Source of the DNA: Rhodovastum sp963804495
Lineage (GTDB): Bacteria; Pseudomonadota; Alphaproteobacteria; Acetobacterales; Acetobacteraceae
NCBI GenBank assembly: GCA_963804495.1
Contig: CAWDQN010000004.1
Span: 103,718 to 167,717, forward strand
Reading direction: 5' to 3'
DNA: 64,000 nt
The position numbers were made by a program, and so were the translations under genes. Under the pieces are notes generated by a model. It was not told the DNA's origin and ran no database searches. It worked only from the letters and a program-made list of their open reading frames with translations. Below, in pieces: positions 20,720 through 30,129 of this stretch (the first letter of the stretch is position 1; the number at the start of each line of letters is the position of its first letter).

Positions 20720-21336
20720 CAGCTCCGCTCCACGCTGACGGCGGCGGCGTCCAGCGCGGCCGCCACGGCATTGGCCTGCTCCTCGGTCAGCGGGCCCCGC
20801 GCAAGGCGCAGCCGCAAGGCGAGCTTGAGGTTCTCCGTCGCCCGCAGCACCTGCGGCGCGGGTCCGCCGACGTGTGCGCTTCCGGCCGCGTCCATCCGCG
20901 CCAGCAGCGCCTCCACCGCCGGACGGTTGGCGTCGAGATACGCCTGCCCCTCCGGGGTGATCGCGTGCAGTTTTTTCGGTCCGCCATCGCCAGTGCTGGC
21001 GGTGACGTATCCGAGGTCCTCAAGCATGGTCAGGGTCGGATAGACGACGCCTGGACTTGGGCTGTAGGCGCCGCCCACGCGCTCCTCGATGGCCTTGATG
21101 AGCTCGTAGCCATGGCGGGGCTTGCCGGCGATCTGGTGCAGGATGACCAGCCGCAGGTCGCCGTGGGCGAAGAATCGGCCGAGCCCCTGGCGGCGGCCGC
21201 CGCCGCTTGCAGGCCGACCGTGGCTGGCATGCGGACCGTCCAGCCCTTGCTCGCCACGGGCGAAGCGCGGGATGTGGCCGTCACGCGCTCGCTCGCTGGG
21301 GTCTTGGTCGCGACGGTGTTGATGGTGATGAAACAT
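20719..21336 (-). CDS. PadR-family metal-responsive repressor, YqjI-like
   Basis: A 205-residue PadR regulator. The N-terminus is His-rich (MFHHHQHRRDQ) with further histidines to residue 40, as in YqjI, whose His/Cys-rich N-terminus binds nickel or iron. The winged-helix core (GDLRLVILHQIAGKPRHGYELI, GGAYSPSPGVVYPTL) matches YqjI closely, and a C-terminal helix pair follows. In enterobacteria YqjI represses the ferric reductase gene yqjH; here the co-transcribed gene is a DUF2218 protein, a domain found with such reductases. A perfect AT-rich palindrome at 21365-21378 is its likely operator. Confidence 0.85.
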   Translation of the reverse strand: MFHHHQHRRDQDPSERARDGHIPRFARGEQGLDGPHASHGRPASGGGRRQGLGRFFAHGDLRLVILHQIAGKPRHGYELIKAIEERVGGAYSPSPGVVYPTLTMLEDLGYVTASTGDGGPKKLHAITPEGQAYLDANRPAVEALLARMDAAGSAHVGGPAPQVLRATENLKLALRLRLARGPLTEEQANAVAAALDAAAVSVERS

Positions 21337-21364
21337 GATGTCTCCGTTTGGTTTCAGACATCAA

Positions 21365-21378
21365 TTAGATATATCTAA
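21365..21378. promoter_or_regulatory. Probable PadR operator
   Basis: TTAGATATATCTAA is a perfect 14-bp palindrome in an AT-rich patch 29 bases ahead of the PadR-type gene start. PadR regulators bind such AT-rich dyads. The location predicts autorepression. Confidence 0.6.
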
Positions 21379-21474
21379 ATATACTCTGATACAAGCGAGA
21401 GGCCGGCGACGGGCTGCTATGCGGCCACCGCAGGACAGCCCAAGTCACAGCCCAATTCTGTGTACGAGCTGTGC

Positions 21475-22593
21475 CTATCCGATGAAGGCCAGCAGCAGGC
21501 GGCTGACATCGGTGGGGCGCTCCAGATGCGGCATGTGGCCCACCCCCGGCAGCACATGCACGCGCACTGCCGCCGGCAGCCCCCCGGCATGGAACGCCGG
21601 AATGATGCGGTCCTCCGCTCCCCAGATCACCTGCAGCTTCAGGCCGCCGAGCTCGGCCAGACGGCCCCGCAGCAGCTCATGCTGGCCGCCCTCGAAATTC
21701 GCCGCCCGGATTGCCGACAGCGCCTCCCCGGCTCCGTCCAGCCGCTTGAAGCGCAGCACATCCTCCGTCATGTCGCGGCTCACCAGCCCCGCATCGACGA
21801 ACAGTTTTGCCAGCACCGGCTCCAGCTGCTTGCGACGGCTGGCGGCGATGAAATCGCGGGTGAACGCGTCGTCGATCTCCGGCCCAAGCCCGGCCGGGGC
21901 GATCAGCGACAGCGAGGCCACACGTGCGGGATGGTCGAGCGCCAGCCGCAGCGCCACCGCCCCGCCAAGCGAATGCCCGACCAGATGGGCCTTGGGCACA
22001 TCGATCGCGCGCAGGAACCCAAGCACCGCCCCCGCCAGGGCGGATAAATCCCCGGCGCCGACCCGCTTGGCCGAGCCGCCATGCCCCGGCAGGTCGAGCG
22101 CGATCACCCGCGCCCGCTCCGACAACAGCGGCTGCACGAACAGCCAGTTGTTGAGGTCGCCGCCGAAGCCATGAACGAGCACGAAGGGACGCTCCTCATG
22201 CCCATCGCCGGTTTGCAGATAGCGGATCGTCAGATCGCCGACCGCAACGTTTTGCGGCTGCGGCGCCTGCACCTCGGTGGCGGCCGGCCTGGTGGCGAAC
22301 TCTGCCTGAAAGCGGGCGATGAAGGAGTCAATCTCGTGGTCGGGCACGTCGGCATCGGCGACGATGGCGATGAGCCCGCCGACCGGCAGCTCCTGTTGTT
22401 CATGCGCCACGTGCCGGCGCAGCACGCCGGCGACCGGACTCTCATAGGCGTTGGTGATCTTGGTCGTTTCGATATCGGCGATCTCGTCGCCGACATCGAT
22501 CGTTTCGCCTTCGGCTTTGGCCCAGGAGGCGATCCTGCCTTCCGTCATGGCGAGACCGAATTTCGGCATGGTCACGGGCGTGATCGCGCCCAT
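21475..22593 (-). CDS. acoC: Acetoin dehydrogenase E2 component with alpha/beta-hydrolase domain
   Basis: A 372-residue protein with an N-terminal lipoyl domain (lysine in IETTKITNAYES, about residue 46) joined to an alpha/beta-hydrolase fold (VHGFGGDLNNW, nucleophile elbow GHSLGGAVAL, histidine in GVGHMPHLE). This architecture defines AcoC-type acetyltransferases, which take the acetyl group from acetoin cleavage to CoA. It follows acoB by nine bases. The ATG at 22593 is the only start that includes the full lipoyl domain. No dihydrolipoamide dehydrogenase gene is adjacent. Confidence 0.92.
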   Translation of the reverse strand: MGAITPVTMPKFGLAMTEGRIASWAKAEGETIDVGDEIADIETTKITNAYESPVAGVLRRHVAHEQQELPVGGLIAIVADADVPDHEIDSFIARFQAEFATRPAATEVQAPQPQNVAVGDLTIRYLQTGDGHEERPFVLVHGFGGDLNNWLFVQPLLSERARVIALDLPGHGGSAKRVGAGDLSALAGAVLGFLRAIDVPKAHLVGHSLGGAVALRLALDHPARVASLSLIAPAGLGPEIDDAFTRDFIAASRRKQLEPVLAKLFVDAGLVSRDMTEDVLRFKRLDGAGEALSAIRAANFEGGQHELLRGRLAELGGLKLQVIWGAEDRIIPAFHAGGLPAAVRVHVLPGVGHMPHLERPTDVSRLLLAFIG

Positions 22594-22602
22594 GGTCAGG
22601 CC

Positions 22603-23623
22603 CTAGATCTCGACGGGTGCGCCATCAGCGCGCGCACCGCCGAATTCCACCCGGTCGGCGCTGGGCACGTAAAGATCCTCCAGGTTCGGCGCGAACGGCA
22701 CCGGCACGTGCGGCGGGCAGACCATGCGGATGGGCGCGCGCAACGCATCGAACGCTTCCTGCGCCACCAGCGCCGAGATATCGGTGGCGATATTGCAGCG
22801 CGGGCTTGCCTCATCGACGATCACCAGCCGGCCGGTGTCGGCCACGCAATCCAGGATCGTGCCGGTATCCAGCGGCGAGGTCGTGCGCGGATCGACGACA
22901 TTGCAGGTGATGCCCTCGCCCGCCAGCCGGTCGGCGGCCTCGTTCGCCACCTGCACCATGCGCCCGATCGCGACGATGGTGATGTCGCTTCCTTCCCGCG
23001 TCAGGTTCGCCTCGCCGAACGGAATCGTGTAGGCCTCGTCCGGCACTTCCTCCTCCTGGTCGTATTGCAGCTTGTTCTCGAAAAAGATCACCGGGTCGTC
23101 GTCGCGGATAGCCTGAAATCAGCAGCCCCTTCGCCTCGTAGGCGGAGGACGGAATGACGACTTTCAGGCCGGGAATATGGGTGAAGATCGGATAGAGGCA
23201 CTGGCTGTGCTGGCTCGCCGCCCGGAAGCCCGCGCCGTACATGGTGCGGATCACCATCGGCGTGGTTGCGTGGCCGCCGAACATGTAACGGAATTTCGCG
23301 GCCTGGTTGAAGATCTGGTCGAAGCAGACGCCCATGAAATCGACGAACATCAGCTCGGCCACCGGCCGCAGCCCGGTCGCCGCGGCACCGGCGGCGGCGC
23401 CGATATAGGCGCTCTCGCTGAGCGGCGTGTCGAGCACGCGGGCGCGGCCGAACTCGCCCACCAGGCCCTTGGTCACGCCCAGCACGCCGCCCCAGGCATC
23501 GTCTTCGCCGGGGGCGCCGGCGCCGCCGGCCACGTCCTCGCCCATCAGCACCACCCGCGGGTCGCGCCGCATTTCCTGGCGCAGCGCTTCATTGATGGCC
23601 TGGCGAAAGCTTTTCCTGCTCAT
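22603..23623 (-). pseudogene. acoB: Acetoin dehydrogenase E1 beta subunit, one-base frameshift near 23117
   Basis: The beta subunit of the thiamine-diphosphate acetoin dehydrogenase. The N-terminal part (VVLMGEDVAGGAG, LDTPLSESAYIGAAAGAA, FVDFMGVCFDQI) ends at EAKGLLIS. The C-terminal part (AIRDDDPVIFFENK, PFGEANLTREGSDITIV, VVDPRTTSPLDTGTI) continues in another frame. Removing one A from GAAATC (23115-23120) restores GAATC and one product of about 339 residues. A GGGGAGAG site precedes the ATG. It lies between acoA and acoC in the same operon, all three on the minus strand. Confidence 0.88.
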
Positions 23624-23638
23624 GCTGAAGCTCTCCCC

Positions 23639-24604
23639 TCAATAGGCGGCATAAACGTCGGTCAGCAGGTCGGCCTCGGTCGGCGCCGGCGCGCCCTTGG
23701 CCTGGAGGACGGACTGCTCGATCTCCTCGGCAGAGGATCGGTCCACCGCGTCCAGGTCGCTTGCCGCCAGCAGCGCCGCCTGGGTCACCTTCGCGCGGAA
23801 CCGCAGCAGGCAGTCGCGTTCGGCCCGCAGGCGGTCTACCTCGCCCGGGGCGCGGTAGGTGGTGGCGTCGCCCTCGAAGTGGCCGAAATACCGCGCGAGC
23901 TGCACATGGATCAGGCTCGGCCCTTCGCCGGCGCGGGCGCGGGCGATCGCGGTGCCAGCGGCGTCGTGCACGGCGAAAAAGTCGAACCCGTCCACCTGGT
24001 ACGCGGGCATACCGAAGCCGCGGGCGCGCTCGACCTGGCTGCCGGCCACCGCGTAGCTGGACGATGTCGATTCCGCGTAACCATTGTCCTCGACCACGAA
24101 GATCGCGGGCAGTTTCCAGACGCTGGCGAGGTTGTAGCTCTCCAGCGTTGTGCCCTGGTTCGATGCGCCGTCGCCCAGGAAGGCCACCGCCACCCCGCCG
24201 GTGTTCAGCACCTTCGCCGTCAGCGCGGCGCCGCAAATCAGGGGCGGGCCGCCGCCGACGATGCCGTTGGCGCCCAACATGCCCTTGGAGATGTCGGCGA
24301 TGTGCATCGAGCCGCCCTTGCCGCCGCACAGCCCGTCGCGGCGGCCGTAGATTTCCTTCATCATGCCGCCGATGTCGCAGCCCTTGGCGATGCAGTGCCC
24401 GTGGCCACGATGGGTGCTGGCGATGCTGTCCTGCCCGCCCAGATGCATGCAGACCCCGACCGCGGAAGCTTCTTCCCCGGCGTAGAGATGCACGAAGCCT
24501 GGAATCTCGCCGGTTGCGAACTCGACGTGCAGGCGCTCCTCGAAATCGCGGATCAGCCGCATTGTCCGATAGGCGCGCAGCAGATCCTCACGGTTGAGCT
24601 GCAT
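23639..24604 (-). CDS. acoA: Acetoin dehydrogenase E1 alpha subunit
   Basis: The 321-residue thiamine-diphosphate-binding alpha subunit. The cofactor motif is GDGASNQG with the closing Asn in VVEDNGYAES. It also shows THRGHGHCIAKG and GKGGSMHIAD, typical of this family. With AcoB it cleaves acetoin to acetaldehyde and passes an acetyl group to AcoC. GGGAGG precedes the ATG. It is the first gene of the aco operon. No AcoR-type activator is in the window. A pyruvate-dehydrogenase-like substrate cannot be excluded from sequence alone. Confidence 0.92.
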   Translation of the reverse strand: MQLNREDLLRAYRTMRLIRDFEERLHVEFATGEIPGFVHLYAGEEASAVGVCMHLGGQDSIASTHRGHGHCIAKGCDIGGMMKEIYGRRDGLCGGKGGSMHIADISKGMLGANGIVGGGPPLICGAALTAKVLNTGGVAVAFLGDGASNQGTTLESYNLASVWKLPAIFVVEDNGYAESTSSSYAVAGSQVERARGFGMPAYQVDGFDFFAVHDAAGTAIARARAGEGPSLIHVQLARYFGHFEGDATTYRAPGEVDRLRAERDCLLRFRAKVTQAALLAASDLDAVDRSSAEEIEQSVLQAKGAPAPTEADLLTDVYAAY

Positions 24605-24708
24605 GGTGTCGCCTCCCTTTTCACTTTTTTTGCTGCGCGAACACTACACACGGCGCTGGGGGTTCTGCAAACCCGGGATGGGTTCAAAACCCAGGTCATG
24701 CCCATCCC

Positions 24709-24783
24709 AGCGCAGCCCGGGCGCAGCGCAGCCCGGGCACAGGGCAGCCCGGGCACGGGCAGCCCGGGCACAGGGCAGCCCGC
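24709..24783. repeat. GC-rich tandem repeat upstream of acoA
   Basis: About five imperfect copies of a 15-17 base unit of the form GGCAGCCCGGGCACA lie in the 300-base gap between acoA and the desaturase gene. Each unit contains the palindrome CCCGGG. It is about 105 bases ahead of the acoA start, so it may affect aco transcription or simply be a slippage product. Confidence 0.75.
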
Positions 24784-24906
24784 GCCAAAAACACCTGCCA
24801 ACAGGCGCTTGCTGGTGTCGCCTGCGATCTGGGATGCCGCGGGCCGGCCGGGCTGACGGCCGGGCCGGCGGACTGGGGCGTGTTGGATGAACGTCCCCGC
24901 GCGGTC

Positions 24907-26074
24907 CTATCCGGCGGCGGGGGCCATGACGGCTTCACTCAGCCGGAAATAGACAAGTTCCAGCAACCGTTCGCGGGCGCGCACGGCAATCTCGTCCAGC
25001 GACGGCGTCCTGGACAGGCGCTCGCGGGCATAACTGTGCACGTCGTCAAGCGTAGGAAGCTCCGGCAGGTCGATATCGTTCCAGAACAGTTCCGCGCGCA
25101 TGCCCGCGGAGGCCAGCCGCAGCCGCAGTTCACCCCATCCCGGCGTGCGCACCAATGCCTCCAGCACCTGGGTAGCGATTTGGTTGACGGGGAAGGAGGC
25201 GGCAAGCTGGCCGGCCACTTTGTCGATGACGCGCTGCCCCAACCGGTATTCCCCCCGTACCAGCGCCCGCGGAGGCACGTGCAGGTCCCAGACGATGCGC
25301 AGCCACGACAGCAGCCGCAGCGCGTAATAGGTCGGGTCGTATTCCCACCAGCGAAACCCCTGCCGGGCCGACGCCTGGTAGGCGTGGTGGTTGTTGTGCC
25401 AGCCTTCCCCAAGGGTCAGCAGCGCGAGAAACCAATTGTTGCGCGAGTCGTCGCCGGTGACATAGCGCCTGCGGCCGAACACATGGGCGAGCGAGTTGAT
25501 GCTGAACGTCGCATGCCAGGTGGCCACCGTACTCCAGCAGAATCCGACGACCAGCCCCGGCCAGCCGGCGATCAGCCAGGCCGCACCCGCGAGCAACGTC
25601 GCGGGCAGGTGGGGGTGCCGGTCGAGCCAGAGCAGTTCCTTGAATTTTCCCAGATCCTGGATGGCGGCATGATCGGTGGGATCGTTGCGGGGCACGAAGA
25701 TCCAGCCGACATGCGCGTAGAGGAACCCACGCTGCGCCGGCGAGTGGACGTTGCGTTCGGTGTCGGAGTACCGGTGGTGGCGGCGATGGTGGGATGCCCA
25801 CCACAGGGCACCTTTCTGGGCGGAGGTCTGGGCCACGAAGGCCAGCACAAACTGGAAGGCGCGGCTGGTGCGGAAGGCGCGATGGGAGAAGTAGCGGTGG
25901 TACCCCGCGGTGATCGCGAACATGCGCAGCAGATACAGCCCGGCGGCGAGCAGCAGCGCCGCCCCGGTCACCCCGGTCCAGAAGGCGGCGAAACAGGCGA
26001 AATGGACCAACAGGAAGGCGATGCTGGAGGGGTACGAGATGTCGTCCGACGTTCTCGTCGGTCCGCGAGGTCAT
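24907..26074 (-). pseudogene. Fatty acyl-CoA desaturase (delta-9 type), frameshift near 26052
   Basis: A membrane di-iron desaturase that introduces a double bond into acyl chains. The histidine boxes HRYFSH, HRRHHRY and HNNHH are all present, with two hydrophobic hairpins (about 20-60 and 155-190). A continuous frame begins only at 26010 inside the first helix. The true start is probably the ATG at 26074 with CAGGAA ahead. Removing one T from GACGTTC (26048-26054) joins MTSRTDETSDDISYPSS to IAFLLVHFACFAAFW, which is the normal family start. Length is then about 388 residues. The C-terminal 130 residues are an extension without a known motif. Confidence 0.85.
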
Positions 26075-26441
26075 TGGCGCGCTTTCCTGCAGGGAGTTGT
26101 TGTGTCGTTGGCACGAGGCGCCTTCGGCCTGGGCGGATTGTGAGCCTGGTCGCCGGGCGAATTCCTGATCCGGCACGGCGTGGCCGGTGGCAAGCAGCCA
26201 CAAGCACGCACGAACGCACCGCGTCGTCACGTCAGCAATCAATGTGGGGGCCGCGAGACGCGGACGCAAGCGCCGGTTTGCCCCGGTGGCTGAGCCGTCC
26301 CGGCGCCGGGAGATCGCACCCCGAAGCCGTGAGTGGCGCTGGCCTCCCCTCCGGGAGTACGCCTTCGGCTCCGGGCGGTCCGGGAATTCGCATCAATTGC
26401 GGCGGCGTGGCCTGGACGTGCCGCACGGAGGAGGACGGACA
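26075..26441. other. Divergent intergenic region
   Basis: About 365 bases between the desaturase start and a plus-strand membrane protein gene. Both promoters should be here; I see no strong consensus elements or palindromes. Confidence 0.35.
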
Positions 26442-26834
26442 ATGTCGCCACTCACCTTGTTTCTGGGGAAATTCCTGGGTCTTTCCTGTCTCCTGATGTG
26501 CGTCGTCCTGATGGCGAGGCCCAAGGCGTCCTTGCAAGCAATCAATGCGATGTTGGAAAACCCTGGGCTTAATCTGGTCACCGGCATCTTCACCATGGCC
26601 GGCGGCGCAGCCCTGGTGGTTGGCCACAATATCTGGTCAGGGGGCGCATTGCCCGTTGCCGTGACGCTGTTGGGCTGGCTGACCCTGATCAAGGGTGTCG
26701 CCGTGATGGCAACGCCGCCGCATGCGCTGGCCGGCTTCTATCAGGCACTGCACTATCCGGCCCGGTTCCGCCTTTACATGGCCGCGGCTTCTGTGTTCAG
26801 CGCATGGCTGGCGGTGACGGCATTCCTAGCCTGA
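26442..26834 (+). CDS. Small four-helix membrane protein, unknown function
   Basis: A 130-residue protein consisting almost entirely of four hydrophobic segments (about 5-25, 42-62, 67-88, 108-128), with few charges between them (KASLQAINAMLENPGLN, TPPHALAGFYQALHYPARFR). The start is the ATG at 26442, preceded by GGAGGAGG. No motif is recognised. It is followed by an AT-rich terminator. Confidence 0.7.
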   Translation: MSPLTLFLGKFLGLSCLLMCVVLMARPKASLQAINAMLENPGLNLVTGIFTMAGGAALVVGHNIWSGGALPVAVTLLGWLTLIKGVAVMATPPHALAGFYQALHYPARFRLYMAAASVFSAWLAVTAFLA

Positions 26835-26870
26835 CCGAGATGATGCGCCAGCCGTACTGAAGAAAAAGCG

Positions 26871-26947
26871 AATAAAAGTTTTTGCTTCTTTTTTCAAAAA
26901 GAAGGCTTTCTGTTCTTTTTTGAAAAAAAGAACCAAAAAACTTTTAT
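26871..26947. terminator. AT-rich bidirectional terminator with a nested cruciform
   Basis: An outer inverted repeat (ATAAAAGTTTTT near 26872 and AAAAAACTTTTAT ending at 26947) encloses two more hairpins, CTTCTTTTTTCAAAAAGAAG and GTTCTTTTTTGAAAAAAAGA. It lies between convergent genes, the small membrane protein and the RND pump, and gives T-runs on both strands. It stands out sharply from the GC-rich surroundings. Confidence 0.75.
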
Positions 26948-26975
26948 CCGTTCTGGCCTGGACCCCACAGCGTCG

Positions 26976-29900
26976 TCAATCGGCCGTCGCGCCCAATTTC
27001 TCTGCAAGCGCGGGCACCCGGCGGCTGCGCTTCGGTGCCAACCAGCGCTGCAGGCGTTCCAGGTACAGGTAGATCACGGGCGTGGTGTAGAGCGTCAGGA
27101 CCTGGCTCAGCGCCAGCCCGCCGACCATGGCGAAACCGAGCGGGCGACGCAGTTCCGACCCGGCTCCGGTGCCGATCATCAGCGGCAGGCCGCTCAACAG
27201 GGCGGCCATCGTGGTCATCAGGATCGGCCGGAAGCGCAGCAGGCAGGCCTGGAGGATGGCGTTGAACGGCGTTTCGCCGTCCCGCCGCTCGGCGGTGATG
27301 GCGAAGTCCACCATCATGATGCCGTTTTTCTTGACGATGCCGATCAGCAGGATGATGCCGATCAGCGCGATCACCGACAGATCGTACCCCGCCGCCATCA
27401 GAATCAACAGCGCGCCGACGCCGGCCGAGGGCAAGGTCGAGAGAATGGTCAGCGGCAGAATGTAGCTTTCATACAGAATGCCCAGGATGATGTAGACGGC
27501 GATGAGCGCCGCTGCGATCAGGTAGGGCTGGCTGGACAGCGACGACTGAAACGCCTGCGCGGTGCCCTGGAACGTGCCGTTCAGCGTGAGTGGCGTTTGC
27601 AACTCGCGCATGACCGCGTTGATGGCATCGACCGCCTGGCCGATTGCGGCGCCTTGCGCCAGATTGAACGAAACCGTCACCGCCGGGAACTGGCCCTGGT
27701 GATTGACCGACAGCGGCGCCGTCTTGGTGCTGTCGATCTTCACGAAGGTTGATAGCGGCACTGCCTGGCCGGCACTGGAGGTGATGAACAGCTTGTCCAG
27801 CACCGACAGCGACTGCTGCTGGTCCGGCAGCACTTCCAGGATCAGGTGGTAGGTGTTGATCTGAGTGAAATACTGGGTGATCTGGCGCTGGCCGAGCGCG
27901 TCGTACAGCGTGTCGTCGATCACCTGCGGCTGGATGCCGAAGCGCGCGGCGGCGTCGCGGTCGATGGTGACCACCGCGGTGGTGCCGGCGTTCTGCTGGT
28001 CGGTCGCCACGTCGCGCAGCATGGGCAGGGCCCGCAGCCGGTCAAAGATTTTCGGCGCCCATTCGTTCAGCTCAGCAGCATCGGCGTCCTGCAGGGTAAA
28101 CTGGTACAGGGTTTTCGACGGCCGTCCGCCGATGCGCACGTCCTGGCCGGCCTGCAGGAAAAGCTGCGCGCCTTCCACCTTCGCAAGCTCCTGGCGCAGC
28201 CTCGCGATCACCTGCTGGGCGGTAGCGTGGCGCTGCGCGAACGGCTTCAGCCCGATGAAATAGCGGCCGTTGTTGCCGGTCTGTCCGCTGGCGCCGGCGC
28301 CGATGGTGCTGGAATAGGCGGCGATGTCGGGATCGGCCAGCAGCACCTCGCCAAGCTTGAGGTTCAGCCGCGTCATTTCCTTGAACGAGAACGTCCTGGG
28401 CGGCCTCGGAAATTCCAATCAGCAGCCCGTTGTCCTGCTCGGGAAAGAAACCCTTGGGGATGATGATATACAGATAGACGGTGAACGCCATGGTGGCGAG
28501 GAAGAACAGCAGGGTGACGAAATGGTGCTTCAGCGCAATGTCGAGGCTGCGCCGGTAGCCGCCGATCAGCAGCTCGAAGCCGCGCTCGACGATGCGGTAC
28601 AGCAGCCCGTGCTGACCATGGTCGTGGTGCAGGAAGCGCGAGCACATCATCGGCGTCAGGGTCAGCGACACGATGGCTGACACCAGCACCGCGATGCTGA
28701 CTGTCATGGCGAATTCGCGGAACAGCCGCCCGACGATGCCGCCCATCAGCAGCAGCGGCGTGAACACCGCGATCAATGAGGCGCTGATCGAGACGATGGT
28801 GAAGCCGATCTCGCCGGCGCCCTTGATGGCGGCGTCCATCGGCTTCATGCCCGCTTCCATGTGGCGGAAGATATTTTCCAGCATGACGATGGCGTCGTCG
28901 ACCACGAAACCGACGGCGATGGTCAGCGCCATCAGCGACAAATTGTCCAGGCTGTAGTCCATCACGTACATGACGGCGAAGGTGCCGAGCAGCGCGATCG
29001 GCACCGTCACGCTGGGGATGATGGTGGCCCAGAGATTGCGCAGGAACAGGAAGATCACCATCACCACCAGGGCGATCGACAGCATCAGGGTGAACTGCAC
29101 ATCATGCACCGAGGCGCGGATGGTCTGCGTGCGGTCCATCACCTCGGTCACTTTCACCGCCGGCGGAATGGCCGCCAGCAGCCGCGGCAGCGCCGCCTTG
29201 ATGCGTTCGACCGTGGCGATGACATTGGCGTCGGGCTGTTTGAAGATGACCAGCTGCACGCCCGGCCGGTTGTTCTGGAAACCGGCCTGCAGCACGTTCT
29301 CGGCCTCATCCACCGCGTGGCCGATGTCGCGCACCCGCACCGGCGCGCCGTTGCGGTAGGCGATGACCAGGCTATCGTATTCGGCGGCGCGGGTCAGCTG
29401 ATCGTTGGCATAGATGGTGAAGCTGCGCCGCTCGCCGTCGATGCTGCCCTTGGGTGAGTCGACGGTGGCGTTCTGCAGCGACAGCCGCGCGTCTTCCAGG
29501 GTCAGCCCCATGGCGGCGAGGCGGGCGGGGTCGATCTGCACCCGCACGGCGCGCTTGCGCTCGCCGCCGATGAACACCTGCGACACGCCGGCGATCTGGC
29601 TGATCTGCTGGGCCAGAATATTGTCGGCGTAGTCATCCACGGTGATCATCGGCAACTGGTCGGACTGCACCGCATAGATCAGGATCGGGCTGTCCGACGG
29701 GTTCACCTTCAGGAAGGTGGGAGGCTGCGGCAGGTTTTTGGGAAGCAGACCCTGCGCCGCGTTGATCATTGTCTGCACGTCGAGGGCGGCGGAATCGATC
29801 TGGCGGTTGAGATCGAACTGGATGGTGATCGAGGTCTGGCCAAGCACCGAGACCGAGGTCATCTGCGAGATGCCGGCGATTTGCGAGAATTGCCGCTCCA

Positions 29901-30099
29901 GCGGCTGCGCGACCGCGGTCGCCATCGTGTCCGGGCCGGCGCCGGGAAACTTGGCGGTGACGTTGATGGTGGGGAATTCGACATGCGGCAGCGGCGCCAC
30001 CGGCAGCAGCGGATAGGCGGCGATGCCGACCAGCAGGATCGCCGCCATCAGCAGCGAGGTGCCGATCGGCCGGCGGATGAAGGGGGTGGAGATGCTCAT
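26976..30099 (-). pseudogene. RND multidrug efflux transporter (MdtB/MdtC type), frameshift near 28391
   Basis: A proton-driven inner-membrane pump of the HAE1/RND family. The N-terminal half (MSISTPFIRRPIGTSLL, the periplasmic porter region, helices with VGFVVDDAIVMLENI and LTPMMCSRFL) ends at EQDNGLLIGISEAAQD. The C-terminal half (SFKEMTRLNL, second porter region, LIGIVKKNGIMMVDFA, TMAALLSGLPLMIG) is in another frame. Deleting one A of GAACGTC (28389-28395) gives EAAQDVSFKEM, the expected sequence, and a protein of about 1040 residues. The adaptor gene lies 30 bases upstream on the same strand. No outer-membrane channel gene is adjacent. Confidence 0.88.
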
Positions 30100-30129
30100 G
30101 CCGCGTCGCGCCTTATGTTCTTGCCCGCG

